Shown: positions 1-6,586 of the stretch, in pieces
Layout of the letters: each line of letters opens with the position of its first letter
Position numbering within the stretch: the stretch's first letter is position 1
DNA from: Candidatus Sericytochromatia bacterium
GTDB lineage: Bacteria > Cyanobacteriota > Sericytochromatia > JACMPN01
DNA length: 8,163 nucleotides
Direction: 5' to 3'
Assembly (NCBI GenBank): GCA_014377495.1
Contig: JACMPN010000132.1
Span: forward strand, 1 to 8,163
Position numbers and translations under genes: made by a program
The notes under the pieces: generated by a model
The model's database searches: none
What the model saw: only the letters and a program-made list of their open reading frames with translations
What the model was told of the DNA's origin: nothing

Positions 1-680
1 GGGGCGAGGGCCCGCAGGTGGGTCGGCGAAAAGTACAACACGGCCTGCAGGCGGGCCTTGGCCTCGACTTCGAGTAGGTCCCAATACGCAGCCCGGCGGG
101 CCTCGTGCCAGTCCGGCAGCCAGAAGGTGAGCAGCAGCCAGTAGGCCTCATCGAGCATGGCCTGCTGATAGAGGACGGGCCATTCGTGCTGGACACCGCG
201 CAAGGCCTGGGCGACACTCACCCGGGCCCGCAGCTCCCGCTCGATGATGCCCATGTCCAGACCCCGGTAAAAGGCGAAGTCCGTCGCATGCTGCATCTCG
301 TGGACGAGGAGCAGCTGCAGCAGGCCGATGTCGGCGAAGCTCAGCTCGCTGGTCACGACATCCGGCTTGGGCAGCTCCGACGTGAAGGCCTGGGTGCCCC
401 AGCCGCATTCGGTGATCAGCAGGCTATAGGGCCGGTAAGTGACCCGTGACGCCTTCAGGTGATCCACCGGCAGGGAGAGATGCTGGACGGCGATGTCCAG
501 GATCGACTGATAGCGGTGAAAGGCGTAATCGAGGAGGGATTCCTCTTCGTCCGGGTACATCCCGGCCGCCGCCCGAAACTCGTCAGCCTCCCGCAGCAGG
601 TCGTAGTGATGCTGCGACTGGGGCTGGATATAGGAGGTACAGGGGTGGCGAGTCCCGATCAACTCGTCGACAAGTGCCAT
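1..680 (-). CDS. HExxH-motif metallopeptidase-like protein, C-terminal end outside window
   Basis: Reading the minus strand from the ATG at 680 gives 226 codons without a stop down to the left edge, so the gene is 3'-truncated by the window. The start is fixed by an in-frame stop (TGA) four codons upstream and a GAGG Shine-Dalgarno at 688-691. Residues 120-135 read LLQLLLVHEMQHATDF, a hydrophobic helix ending in HExxH (H127, E128, H131), which is the zinc-binding signature of zincin peptidases. About 18 residues on, ERELRARVSV (147-156) resembles the E-x-x-A-R segment that often gives the third zinc ligand in gluzincin-like families, so E149 (or E147) is a candidate. There is no signal peptide, and the N-terminus looks soluble. 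It lies 15 bp after the 507-aa membrane-protein gene, so the two are probably co-transcribed and may act together. The substrate is unknown. I do not recognise a named family, and a non-catalytic HExxH protein cannot be excluded. Confidence 0.78.
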   Translation of the reverse strand, partial: MALVDELIGTRHPCTSYIQPQSQHHYDLLREADEFRAAAGMYPDEEESLLDYAFHRYQSILDIAVQHLSLPVDHLKASRVTYRPYSLLITECGWGTQAFTSELPKPDVVTSELSFADIGLLQLLLVHEMQHATDFAFYRGLDMGIIERELRARVSVAQALRGVQHEWPVLYQQAMLDEAYWLLLTFWLPDWHEARRAAYWDLLEVEAKARLQAVLYFSPTHLRALA

Positions 681-695
681 TTGGGGGCCTCAGAG

Positions 696-2219
696 CTAGG
701 GTTTCTTGATGGGCCGGTCTTCGAAGAATCCGAGGGGGCTCTTTTTCGAGCCTGGTGCGGACGGAGCCTTGGCCTTGGGGGGGGCAGGTAACTGTTTGGA
801 CGCCGTCCCCTTGGCGGCGACGGCCTTGGGTCGGCCGACCGCCTTGGCCTTGGCGACGACCTTGGCGCGCTCGGCCTTGCTCTCCCCACGGTTACGCAGG
901 GAGTCGATGCCATCCCGCCCCATCTCCACCATACGCCCAGGTGCCCGGAAAATGGCGACTATCCCCCGGCCGAAGAGCGAAAATCCCCGGCCAATGCCCA
1001 AAAAGACCCAGCTGATCCCCGAAAAGACGGCGGCCACGCCATTGACGAGACCCCGGGTGACCGGGGACCGGCCGATGGCCAGCATTGTCCGGTTGATGGC
1101 CCAGACGGTGCGGATGATGCCCGTGCCGATGCCGGCAATGATCGCGGCGATAAAGCGGATTGGCCAAGAATTACCGACCAGGATGATGACGACGGTCACC
1201 CCGCGGATGACCCGGGCGATGATCCAGTCGCTGAACCGGATCAGCGTCATCATCAGGGTCTGCATCCACTGGGTGGAGCGCCGGTAGCTGTGGACCATCA
1301 TCGAGCTTTTGAAGGTGCTGCGGACCTGGGCCATCGACTGTTCGATCTCCGAGGAGAAGTCGAACTCTTTTTCGGGGAGATCGTCGTCGTCGTCCTCGTC
1401 GTACTCCAGATCGTCCGACTTTTCGCCTTCCGGCAGGCCGGCCTCCAGGGTGCGCAGGACCTCGTCGAGGATGCCCACGGGGGCTTTGCCCACCGTCGTC
1501 TGCACATAGAGGTAGAAGATGTTGTTGGGATTCTTGGCTTGGACGTACTCATGCACGAAGCCAACGGCGGCAGCCTGGGGGTTTGGCAGGTAGAAGATCG
1601 CCAGGTGGCGCAGTTTGTCGGCCTTGCCGCGGGCCCGGGTCAGTTCCTTGCGGAATGCACCGGGCAAGAGCTGGCCCAGCACGACCTGCAGGCGGGGATT
1701 GACGGTGCGGATGACGACGCCCATGCGGACGAGGGCTTCCGGCGGATCGGTCTCCCGCAGCGGCAGCGGATGCGGGTGGATGGCATGGCCCAGGGGAGTC
1801 TGGGCGAAATCCTTGGAGAAGCCCGCCCGCCAGGAGATGCCTTTGACCTTGAAGGAGACGGTCTGTCCGGAGCGCTGGTTGGCCGAAGCCAGGGCCAAAA
1901 CGTCGGTGCCGCCGGCAGACTCGGCCACCTGCGTGGGGCTCGCCTGGGCGAGCAGCTTGGGCTGGGCGGTGTTGGCGTAGGCGTTGCCGATCATCCGCTT
2001 GCCCGGGGCGATCATCGTCTCGTCGTCAATGTCTTCCGGCTGGAAGGGATCGGTCGGCATCATGTCGGCCGTGATCACCCGCTCCGGGCTGCGTTTTTCC
2101 TTGAGGCCGGCGTTGCGGTTCTTGGGGCCGTTGGGCCGGCTCAGGCTGACGGAATCCTGTTTGGGCGGTTGATTGCCACCAGGATTGTTCCCGCCGGACG
2201 GGGGTTGTTCTTCAGCCAT
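696..2219 (-). CDS. Uncharacterised membrane-associated protein with acidic patch and Lys/Ala/Pro-rich tail (507 aa)
   Basis: I do not recognise the family. Residues 1-65 are Gly/Pro/Asn-rich and look disordered. Residues 120-265 look folded, with alternating hydrophobic stretches (around 163-183 and 205-260). Residues 268-288 form a strongly acidic patch with a run of five Asp. Hydrophobic segments follow at about 332-349, 354-376, 391-409 and 412-425. They are rich in Gly and are separated by single Arg residues, so they could be membrane helices or amphipathic membrane-binding helices. Residues 446-507 form a basic Lys/Ala/Pro tail with no predicted fold, probably cytoplasmic. An in-frame GTG four codons upstream (2231) is a possible start, but it overlaps the AAGGTGG Shine-Dalgarno (2229-2235) that suits the ATG at 2219, so I chose the ATG. 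The gene is first in a presumed two-gene unit with the HExxH protein, and upstream transcription from ycf46 should stop at the 2331-2364 hairpin. A scaffold-like membrane role is only a guess. Confidence 0.85.
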   Translation of the reverse strand: MAEEQPPSGGNNPGGNQPPKQDSVSLSRPNGPKNRNAGLKEKRSPERVITADMMPTDPFQPEDIDDETMIAPGKRMIGNAYANTAQPKLLAQASPTQVAESAGGTDVLALASANQRSGQTVSFKVKGISWRAGFSKDFAQTPLGHAIHPHPLPLRETDPPEALVRMGVVIRTVNPRLQVVLGQLLPGAFRKELTRARGKADKLRHLAIFYLPNPQAAAVGFVHEYVQAKNPNNIFYLYVQTTVGKAPVGILDEVLRTLEAGLPEGEKSDDLEYDEDDDDDLPEKEFDFSSEIEQSMAQVRSTFKSSMMVHSYRRSTQWMQTLMMTLIRFSDWIIARVIRGVTVVIILVGNSWPIRFIAAIIAGIGTGIIRTVWAINRTMLAIGRSPVTRGLVNGVAAVFSGISWVFLGIGRGFSLFGRGIVAIFRAPGRMVEMGRDGIDSLRNRGESKAERAKVVAKAKAVGRPKAVAAKGTASKQLPAPPKAKAPSAPGSKKSPLGFFEDRPIKKP

Positions 2220-2238
2220 GCAGGGCGCCACCTTCAGC

Positions 2239-2262
2239 AGTCGGGCAGCGTGATGCCCGACT
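2239..2262 (-). promoter_or_regulatory. 9-bp perfect inverted repeat in the leader of the 507-aa gene
   Basis: AGTCGGGCA (2239-2247) and TGCCCGACT (2254-2262) are perfect complements around a 6-nt centre. The element ends 3 bp before the Shine-Dalgarno region and about 20 bp before the ATG. No U-tract follows on either strand, so it is not a standard terminator. It could be a repressor site or a 5'-UTR stem-loop affecting translation. A weak -10-like TAAGAT lies just upstream (on the minus strand, about 2276-2281), with no convincing -35 box. Confidence 0.45.
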
Positions 2263-2330
2263 CACAAACAGCCCTATCTTAGCATTGGCATACCCGGTTC
2301 CCTGTGATGCATATCCCATGGACCCATGCG

Positions 2331-2364
2331 AAAACCGGTCGGACCCCAGCTGGGTCCGACCGGT
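2331..2364 (-). terminator. Rho-independent terminator of the ycf46-like gene
   Basis: A 13-bp perfect stem, ACCGGTCGGACCC (2334-2346) with GGGTCCGACCGGT (2352-2364), has a 5-nt loop. On the minus strand it is followed at once by TTTT (2331-2334, the first T being part of the stem base). It starts 18 bp after the ycf46 stop codon, which separates ycf46 transcription from the 507-aa gene. Confidence 0.85.
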
Positions 2365-2382
2365 CACAGGGTCGACGGCCGA

Positions 2383-3921
2383 TTAGTGCGGCAGGACCAC
2401 CGAGATCTCGTTGGAAGCGGGTCTCGCCCGGGTCTGGGCCCACGTCCGCAAGGCATCGATGTGCTCACGCATCGTGTGCGACAGGGGCACACTCTGGCGC
2501 AACGCATTGACGATGTCGGGGCCGACCAGCTCCCGGCCAGCCTCAAAGGAATCGTAGAGGCCGCTGATGATCGCCTGCTCGATCTCCGAGCCGCTGAACC
2601 CGTTTGACATCTGGGCCAACAACGGCATGTCGAACTGCGTGGCGTCACGGCCCCGCTTGCGCAGGTGAATGCTGAAGATCTCTTCCCGCTCACGCACGGT
2701 CGGTAGATCGACGAAGAAAATCTCATCGAGACGGCCTTTGCGCAACAGCTCCGGCGGCAGCGCCGAGATGTCGTTAGCCGTGGCCAGGATGAAGACGGGG
2801 GCCGTCTTTTCCTGCATCCAGGTCAGGAAGCTCGACAGGACCCGGGCCGTCGTGCCGCCGTCAGAAAAGGTGGAGCTGAAGGCACCCGACAGCCCCTTGT
2901 CCATCTCGTCCAGCCAGAGCAGGCAGGGGGACACCGATTCGGCCGTGCGGATCGCTTTGCGCATGTTTTCTTCCGACGAGCCGACCAGGCCACTGAAGAC
3001 GGTGCCCACGTCGAAACGCAGCAACGGCAGGCGCCAGAGGGAACTGACGGCCTTGCAGACGAGGCTCTTGCCCGAACCCGACACGCCGAGCAGTAGGATC
3101 CCCTTGGGCTGGGGTAGCCCATAGTCCCGGGCGGCCTCCGTGAAGGCCAGCGAGCGTTTGCGCAGCCATTCCTTGAGGTTGCCCAAGCCGCCGACGTCGC
3201 CGATGTCCTCCTGAAAGGCGTGGTACTCCAGGATGCCGGTTTTGCGGATGATCTGTTTCTTTTCTGAGAGGATGATCGGGATGTCGGCCGGATCGATCCG
3301 GCTGCGCGAGACGATGGCCTTGGCGAAGACGCTCTCCGCCTCCGTCAGGGTCAGGCCCTGGGCGGCGAGCAGGATCGCCTCCTTGCCTTCCGGCGGGAGA
3401 TTGACGGCGACGTTTTTGTTGCCCTGGACGGAGAAGATGATCCCGTCCAGCAGCGTGCCCAGCTCGGCCGTCCCGGGCAGGGGAAAGTCGACGACCGTGA
3501 TGTCCTTTTCCAGCTCGGGCGGGATCTTCAGGGTCGGGCTGAGGATGAGGATCGTCTTGTAGGACGTTTTCAGGGCGATCGTCAGGTCGCGCAACTTACG
3601 GATGACCGTCGGGTCATTCATGAACGGATGGAAGTCTTTGAGAATGAACAGGGCCGAATCGACGCTGCGCACAAGGTGCTCCAGGGCGCTGACCGGGTCG
3701 CGGGTCGAGTCGTTGACCATCATCGTCGCGTTGGCGGAGACGAGGTTGACGATCCCCTGGGTGATCGTCCAGCTGAAAATCTTCTTGTTGCGGCGGGTGG
3801 CGATGTCCAGCAGGGCCTGCTCGACCCGTTTTTCTTCCCAGCTGACCACATAGATGATCGGGTAGCGGGCCCGGATCATGATGTCGATCTCGTCTATGAC
3901 CCCAGGCTGTTGCTCGCTCAT
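2383..3921 (-). CDS. ycf46: Ycf46-like AAA+ ATPase (512 aa)
   Basis: The C-terminal half is a complete AAA+ module. Walker A is GVSGSGKS (279-286, K285), Walker B is LLWLDE (334-339), sensor-1 Asn is N383 in TANDISALPPELL, the arginine-finger block is LRKGRLDE (393-400), and GFSGSEIEQA (441-450) covers the sensor-2 helix. The N-terminal ~215 residues have the features of Ycf46 proteins: an ARYPIIYVVSWEE start (18-30) and LFILKDFHPF (91-100), which resembles a degenerate Walker B with no Walker A before it. Length matches the family's roughly 500 residues. Ycf46 is a soluble AAA protein linked in a cyanobacterium to control of CO2 use; its molecular substrate is unknown, and that role need not hold here. 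The ATG at 3921 has a good Shine-Dalgarno (GGAGAGG) 7 nt upstream. The frame stays open for another 67 codons to 4122, but that stretch lacks family features and crosses the cysK start region. The gene diverges from cysK and ends in its own terminator. Confidence 0.93.
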   Translation of the reverse strand: MSEQQPGVIDEIDIMIRARYPIIYVVSWEEKRVEQALLDIATRRNKKIFSWTITQGIVNLVSANATMMVNDSTRDPVSALEHLVRSVDSALFILKDFHPFMNDPTVIRKLRDLTIALKTSYKTILILSPTLKIPPELEKDITVVDFPLPGTAELGTLLDGIIFSVQGNKNVAVNLPPEGKEAILLAAQGLTLTEAESVFAKAIVSRSRIDPADIPIILSEKKQIIRKTGILEYHAFQEDIGDVGGLGNLKEWLRKRSLAFTEAARDYGLPQPKGILLLGVSGSGKSLVCKAVSSLWRLPLLRFDVGTVFSGLVGSSEENMRKAIRTAESVSPCLLWLDEMDKGLSGAFSSTFSDGGTTARVLSSFLTWMQEKTAPVFILATANDISALPPELLRKGRLDEIFFVDLPTVREREEIFSIHLRKRGRDATQFDMPLLAQMSNGFSGSEIEQAIISGLYDSFEAGRELVGPDIVNALRQSVPLSHTMREHIDALRTWAQTRARPASNEISVVLPH

Positions 3922-4115
3922 CGGGTTTCCTCTCCGTGCATCAGAACCTGCCGGCCGGCCGCTGGGCTGACCAAAATATGAACTAATGTAACACACCCAT
4001 TCAGGTGCCTGGTCATTCGCTTGGTTGCCCCAAGCCAACGTCAGCAGGCAATCTACGCAGTCGGTGCTTCCCATGATGCGCCGCGGCGGGATAATGGAGG
4101 CGAAGTGGAGGAGCG
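3922..4115. promoter_or_regulatory. Divergent intergenic region between ycf46 and cysK
   Basis: The 194 bp between the two start codons must hold promoters for both genes. For cysK, GATAAT (4090-4095) matches the -10 consensus at five of six positions, with TTCCCA (4068-4073) 16 bp upstream as a weak -35. This would give a very short leader, since GGAGGAG (4107-4113) is the ribosome binding site. For ycf46 the only AT-rich patch is about 3972-3993, where TACATT on the minus strand is a possible -10. A short inverted repeat, GCTTGG/CCAAGC (4019-4024/4030-4035), lies between them. I see no recognisable riboswitch or T-box. Confidence 0.4.
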
Positions 4116-5057
4116 ATGGCACAAATTTATACGGATCCCACGACCCTGATTGGCCGCAGCCCCCTGGTCCAACTGCGTCGCGTCGTCGGCGGCGGCGCGA
4201 AGCTGGTCGCCAAGCTCGAATACTACAACCCGGCCAATAGCGTCAAAGACCGCATCGGTGTGGCCATGATCGCTGCCGCCGAGCGGGACGGACTGATTGC
4301 CCCGGACCGCACGGTCCTGGTGGAGCCGACCTCGGGCAATACCGGCATCGCCCTCGCCTGGGCCGCAGCCGCCAAGGGGTACCGGTTGATCCTGACGATG
4401 CCCGAGACAATGAGCCTGGAGCGTCGGGCCCTGCTGCGGGGCTTTGGCGCTGAGCTCATCCTGACCGAAGGGCCCCTCGGGATGAAGGGGGCCATCGCCA
4501 AGGCGAACGCCCTGCTCGCCGAGATCCCCGGCGCCCACATGCTCAACCAGTTCGACAACCCGGCGAACCCGCAGATCCATCGCGAAACGACGGCCGAGGA
4601 GATCTGGGCGGACACCGACGGGGCCGTCGACATCGTCGTCTGCGGTGTCGGCACGGGCGGCACGATCACCGGGGTCGGTGAGCGCCTGAAGGAATTGAAG
4701 CCTGCTGTCCGCATGGTCGCCGTCGAGCCTAGCGAGTCGCCGATCCTCAGCGGCGGCGCCCCCGGTCCCCACAAGATCCAGGGGATCGGGGCCGGATTCG
4801 TGCCCGCCAATCTGAACCGGGACATCGTCGATGAGATCGTCACCGTCAGTTCAGCCGAGGCCCTGACGACGGCCCGCCGGCTGATCACCGAGGAAGGCCT
4901 CCTCGTGGGCATCTCGTCGGGGGCGGCGATGCACGCCGCCTTACAGGTATCCGCCCGGCCCGAGAACGCCGGGAAGATGATCGTGATCATCTTCCCCAGC
5001 ACCGGGGAACGTTACCTGTCGACGGCCCTGTTCCAGGAACCGGCACCGACCGCCTGA
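4116..5057 (+). CDS. cysK: Cysteine synthase (O-acetylserine sulfhydrylase A)
   Basis: This PLP enzyme makes cysteine from O-acetylserine and sulfide, the last step of cysteine biosynthesis, in the cytoplasm. At 313 residues it has the usual CysK length. Visible signatures are NPANSVKDRI with the PLP lysine K44, the substrate loop PTSGNTG (71-77), the phosphate-binding GTGGT (179-183), HKIQGIGAGF (219-228), and SSGAA (267-271), where S268 contacts the PLP ring nitrogen. A C-terminal block, PSTGERYLST (294-303), is typical of CysK/CysM/CBS-type enzymes. The HKIQGIGAGF block and length favour CysK over CysM, and there is no CBS domain that would suggest cystathionine beta-synthase. The ATG has a strong Shine-Dalgarno (GGAGGAG, 4107-4113). 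It is monocistronic, transcribed away from ycf46, and followed 7 bp later by a terminator hairpin. Nothing in the sequence is unusual for the family. Confidence 0.95.
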   Translation: MAQIYTDPTTLIGRSPLVQLRRVVGGGAKLVAKLEYYNPANSVKDRIGVAMIAAAERDGLIAPDRTVLVEPTSGNTGIALAWAAAAKGYRLILTMPETMSLERRALLRGFGAELILTEGPLGMKGAIAKANALLAEIPGAHMLNQFDNPANPQIHRETTAEEIWADTDGAVDIVVCGVGTGGTITGVGERLKELKPAVRMVAVEPSESPILSGGAPGPHKIQGIGAGFVPANLNRDIVDEIVTVSSAEALTTARRLITEEGLLVGISSGAAMHAALQVSARPENAGKMIVIIFPSTGERYLSTALFQEPAPTA

Positions 5058-5064
5058 TCAAAGG

Positions 5065-5113
5065 CCAAACAGCAACGACCGGGCTCCAATGGGGCCCGTC
5101 CGTTGCTGTTTGG
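5065..5113. terminator. Long hairpin between convergent cysK and EF-hand gene, probable bidirectional terminator
   Basis: The lower stem is 13 bp and perfect: CCAAACAGCAACG (5065-5077) with CGTTGCTGTTTGG (5101-5113). Two mismatches and a further CGGGC/GCCCG stem follow toward the loop. It sits 8 bp after the cysK stop and 12 bp before the end of the minus-strand EF-hand gene. There is no long U-tract. TTT lies in the stem base on the plus strand, and on the minus strand a CCTTTGATC follows. Its position between convergent stop codons is the best argument for terminator function in both directions. Confidence 0.72.
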
Positions 5114-5124
5114 GAATTGGCTGA

Positions 5125-5835
5125 CTAGCGGCGGTACATCGGGGCCGGCGAGGTGGGGCGACGGACCGGTTGGGTTGCCGGGCCATTGCGGCGCAGGTTG
5201 GCGGCGGCCGCTGCGGGCGGCGCGGCGTCGGCCGGGGCGCAATTGGTCTGGTTCTGGTGCAGGACCAGACCCAGGAACTCGTCAGCATTCAGGGACTTGT
5301 CGCCGTTGCCCGGCACGTCCTCGGCCGAAACGGGCGACTTCGCTTCTTTGGGCTTCGCATCGGCCTCGTCGAATGCCGCCTGGTCAATGTTGAAGTAACC
5401 CTTCACTTCGTCGATCGACAGGCCATGGTCCTGATTGAGGTCGAACCGGTTGAGGAGCTTGAGTTTATAAAAGCTAGCCCACTTAAAGAGGGTACTGCCG
5501 GCGGCCTTCATGTCGGCCTTGGACATTTTGCCGTCCTTCGGATTGACGGCATTGAAAAGGGCTTCATCAATCAGGTTGGGCTTGGCAGTCTTGGCCTTGG
5601 CTTCCTTCAGGGTGACCGAGCCATCGCCATCGGCGTCCTTCTGGGCCAGATCGACGGCCAGCATCGCCTGGAGGGCGGACGAGCCGTCGAAGCCGAGCAG
5701 TTTGGGCATCTCGATGCAGGGTGAGACGGCCTGATGGAAGGCGACCGGCACATCGCGGCCGCAGCCCGGCAGGACCGCCGTCAGTAGCGCCAGCCCAATC
5801 ACTGTTCTGGTGAACCGTCCCGCGTCCATCGCCAT
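5125..5835 (-). CDS. EF-hand lipoprotein, paralog 1 (236 aa)
   Basis: The N-terminus is a lipoprotein signal peptide: basic RFTR, hydrophobic 12-22, lipobox LPGC with lipidated C25. The mature protein should therefore be membrane-anchored outside the cytoplasm. DADGDGSVTLKE (67-78) is a canonical EF-hand calcium loop. DLNQDHGLSIDE (132-143) is a second loop with His instead of Gly at position 6. NPKDGKMSKAD (98-108) and GDKSLNADEF (178-187) look like half-loops that have lost the first ligands. C40 (in QAVSPCIE) and C199 are both kept in the neighbouring paralog, so they may form a disulfide. The tail after C199 is Ala/Pro-rich and probably disordered. The ATG at 5835 has GGAGG about 6 nt upstream; M3 would be too far away. 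Compared with paralog 2 it has an insertion of roughly 10-15 residues near 160-175 and a longer tail. Calcium binding is a family-based inference; the partner is unknown. Confidence 0.88.
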   Translation of the reverse strand: MAMDAGRFTRTVIGLALLTAVLPGCGRDVPVAFHQAVSPCIEMPKLLGFDGSSALQAMLAVDLAQKDADGDGSVTLKEAKAKTAKPNLIDEALFNAVNPKDGKMSKADMKAAGSTLFKWASFYKLKLLNRFDLNQDHGLSIDEVKGYFNIDQAAFDEADAKPKEAKSPVSAEDVPGNGDKSLNADEFLGLVLHQNQTNCAPADAAPPAAAAANLRRNGPATQPVRRPTSPAPMYRR

Positions 5836-5968
5836 GTCAGCCTCCGTCGCCCCGTGAAGAGTGGTTTGCTGGGTTATCGGAAATCAGACCAAGATCTTGC
5901 TAAGAAATGGTTAGTTCCCGCGTGTCATCAAAACGAGTGCAAGCGGGGACTTTGGCCAAGTCAGGGAA

Positions 5969-6586
5969 TTAGAGGCGGGTCGTCAAGCCGGTGCGCCGGG
6001 TCACGCCGGCCGCCGCCACACCGCCGCAGTCGCTGGTCGTCTCGTTCATGTGCAACACGAGGCCGAGGAATTCGTCGGCGTTGAGTTTACCGTCCCCGGC
6101 CGTCCCCGTTTTGACTTCGTCGGCGGTGGCGAAGGTCGCTGCATCAATGCCGAACAGGCCCTGGACCTCTTCGTAGACGAGCCCGTGATCGTTATTCTTG
6201 TCATACCGCTCGTGCAGCAGGTTCTTGTAGTGCTGGGCCCAGTCGGTCAGCATTGCCCCTGCTTTCCTGAGGGCGTCTTTGGGGAGTTTGCCGTCTTTGA
6301 TGCCGATGGCCCGGAAGAGCTTTTCATCGATCAAATTCGGCTTGGTCGCCTTGGCTTGGGCCTCGGACAGGGTGACGACCCCATCGGAATTGGCGTCCTT
6401 TTGCTTGAAATCGAGCTCCAGCATCGTCGTCAGGATCGTCTTGCCGTCGAAGGCCAGGGCCCGCGGCAACTCGATGCAGGGGGAGACCGCCTGTTGGATG
6501 CCGACAGGGATCCGACCGCAACCCGACAGGGTCATCAGGGTAACCATCACCACGGCGGGGATCGCCAGCTTGAGTGTCCCGGTCAC
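5969..6586 (-). CDS. EF-hand lipoprotein, paralog 2 (205 aa, GTG start)
   Basis: The signal peptide ends in lipobox LSGC with lipidated C23, so the protein is exported and lipid-anchored. The mature part aligns along its length with the 236-aa neighbour. Shared blocks include QAVSPCIE, KPNLIDE, NDHGL/QDHGL and the identical LNADEFLGLVLH. EF-hand loop 1 is DANSDGVVTLSE (64-75), with ligands at positions 1, 3, 5 and 12. Loop 2 is DKNNDHGLVYEE (129-140), again with His at position 6. KDGKLPKDAL (98-107) and GDGKLNADEF (164-173) resemble degenerate third and fourth motifs. C37 and C187 match the neighbour's Cys pair. The start is GTG at 6586, chosen because a full AAGGAG lies at 6595-6600 and there is no nearby ATG. 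The gene lies 133 bp upstream of paralog 1 on the same strand, and a tandem duplication is the simplest origin. Function beyond probable calcium binding is unknown. Confidence 0.88.
   Translation of the reverse strand: MTGTLKLAIPAVVMVTLMTLSGCGRIPVGIQQAVSPCIELPRALAFDGKTILTTMLELDFKQKDANSDGVVTLSEAQAKATKPNLIDEKLFRAIGIKDGKLPKDALRKAGAMLTDWAQHYKNLLHERYDKNNDHGLVYEEVQGLFGIDAATFATADEVKTGTAGDGKLNADEFLGLVLHMNETTSDCGGVAAAGVTRRTGLTTRL

Noticed and set aside
105..791. Several short frames on both strands in the first 800 bp
   Set aside because: They overlap, in other frames, the long edge-truncated frame with HExxH and the end of the 507-aa gene.
1290..2282. 330-codon plus-strand open frame
   Set aside because: It lies antisense to the 507-aa gene, has no good ribosome binding site, and mirrors the GC-rich codon pattern of the opposite strand. 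The minus frame has a coherent protein layout and a good start.
4019..4035. GCTTGG/CCAAGC repeat as a cysteine-responsive operator
   Set aside because: Six base pairs alone are too common in GC-rich DNA, and it does not match any regulator site I can name.
3922..4122. 67-codon N-terminal extension of the ycf46 frame
   Set aside because: It lacks family features, covers the divergent promoter region and the cysK start, and the ATG at 3921 has a strong Shine-Dalgarno.
4053..5002. Long minus-strand frames of 239 and 259 codons
   Set aside because: They are antisense to cysK, which is certain from its PLP and substrate motifs.
5917..5947. CCCGC/GCGGG inverted repeat between the EF-hand genes as a terminator
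   Set aside because: Only 5 bp with a 21-nt loop and no U-tract, so nothing supports a terminator there.
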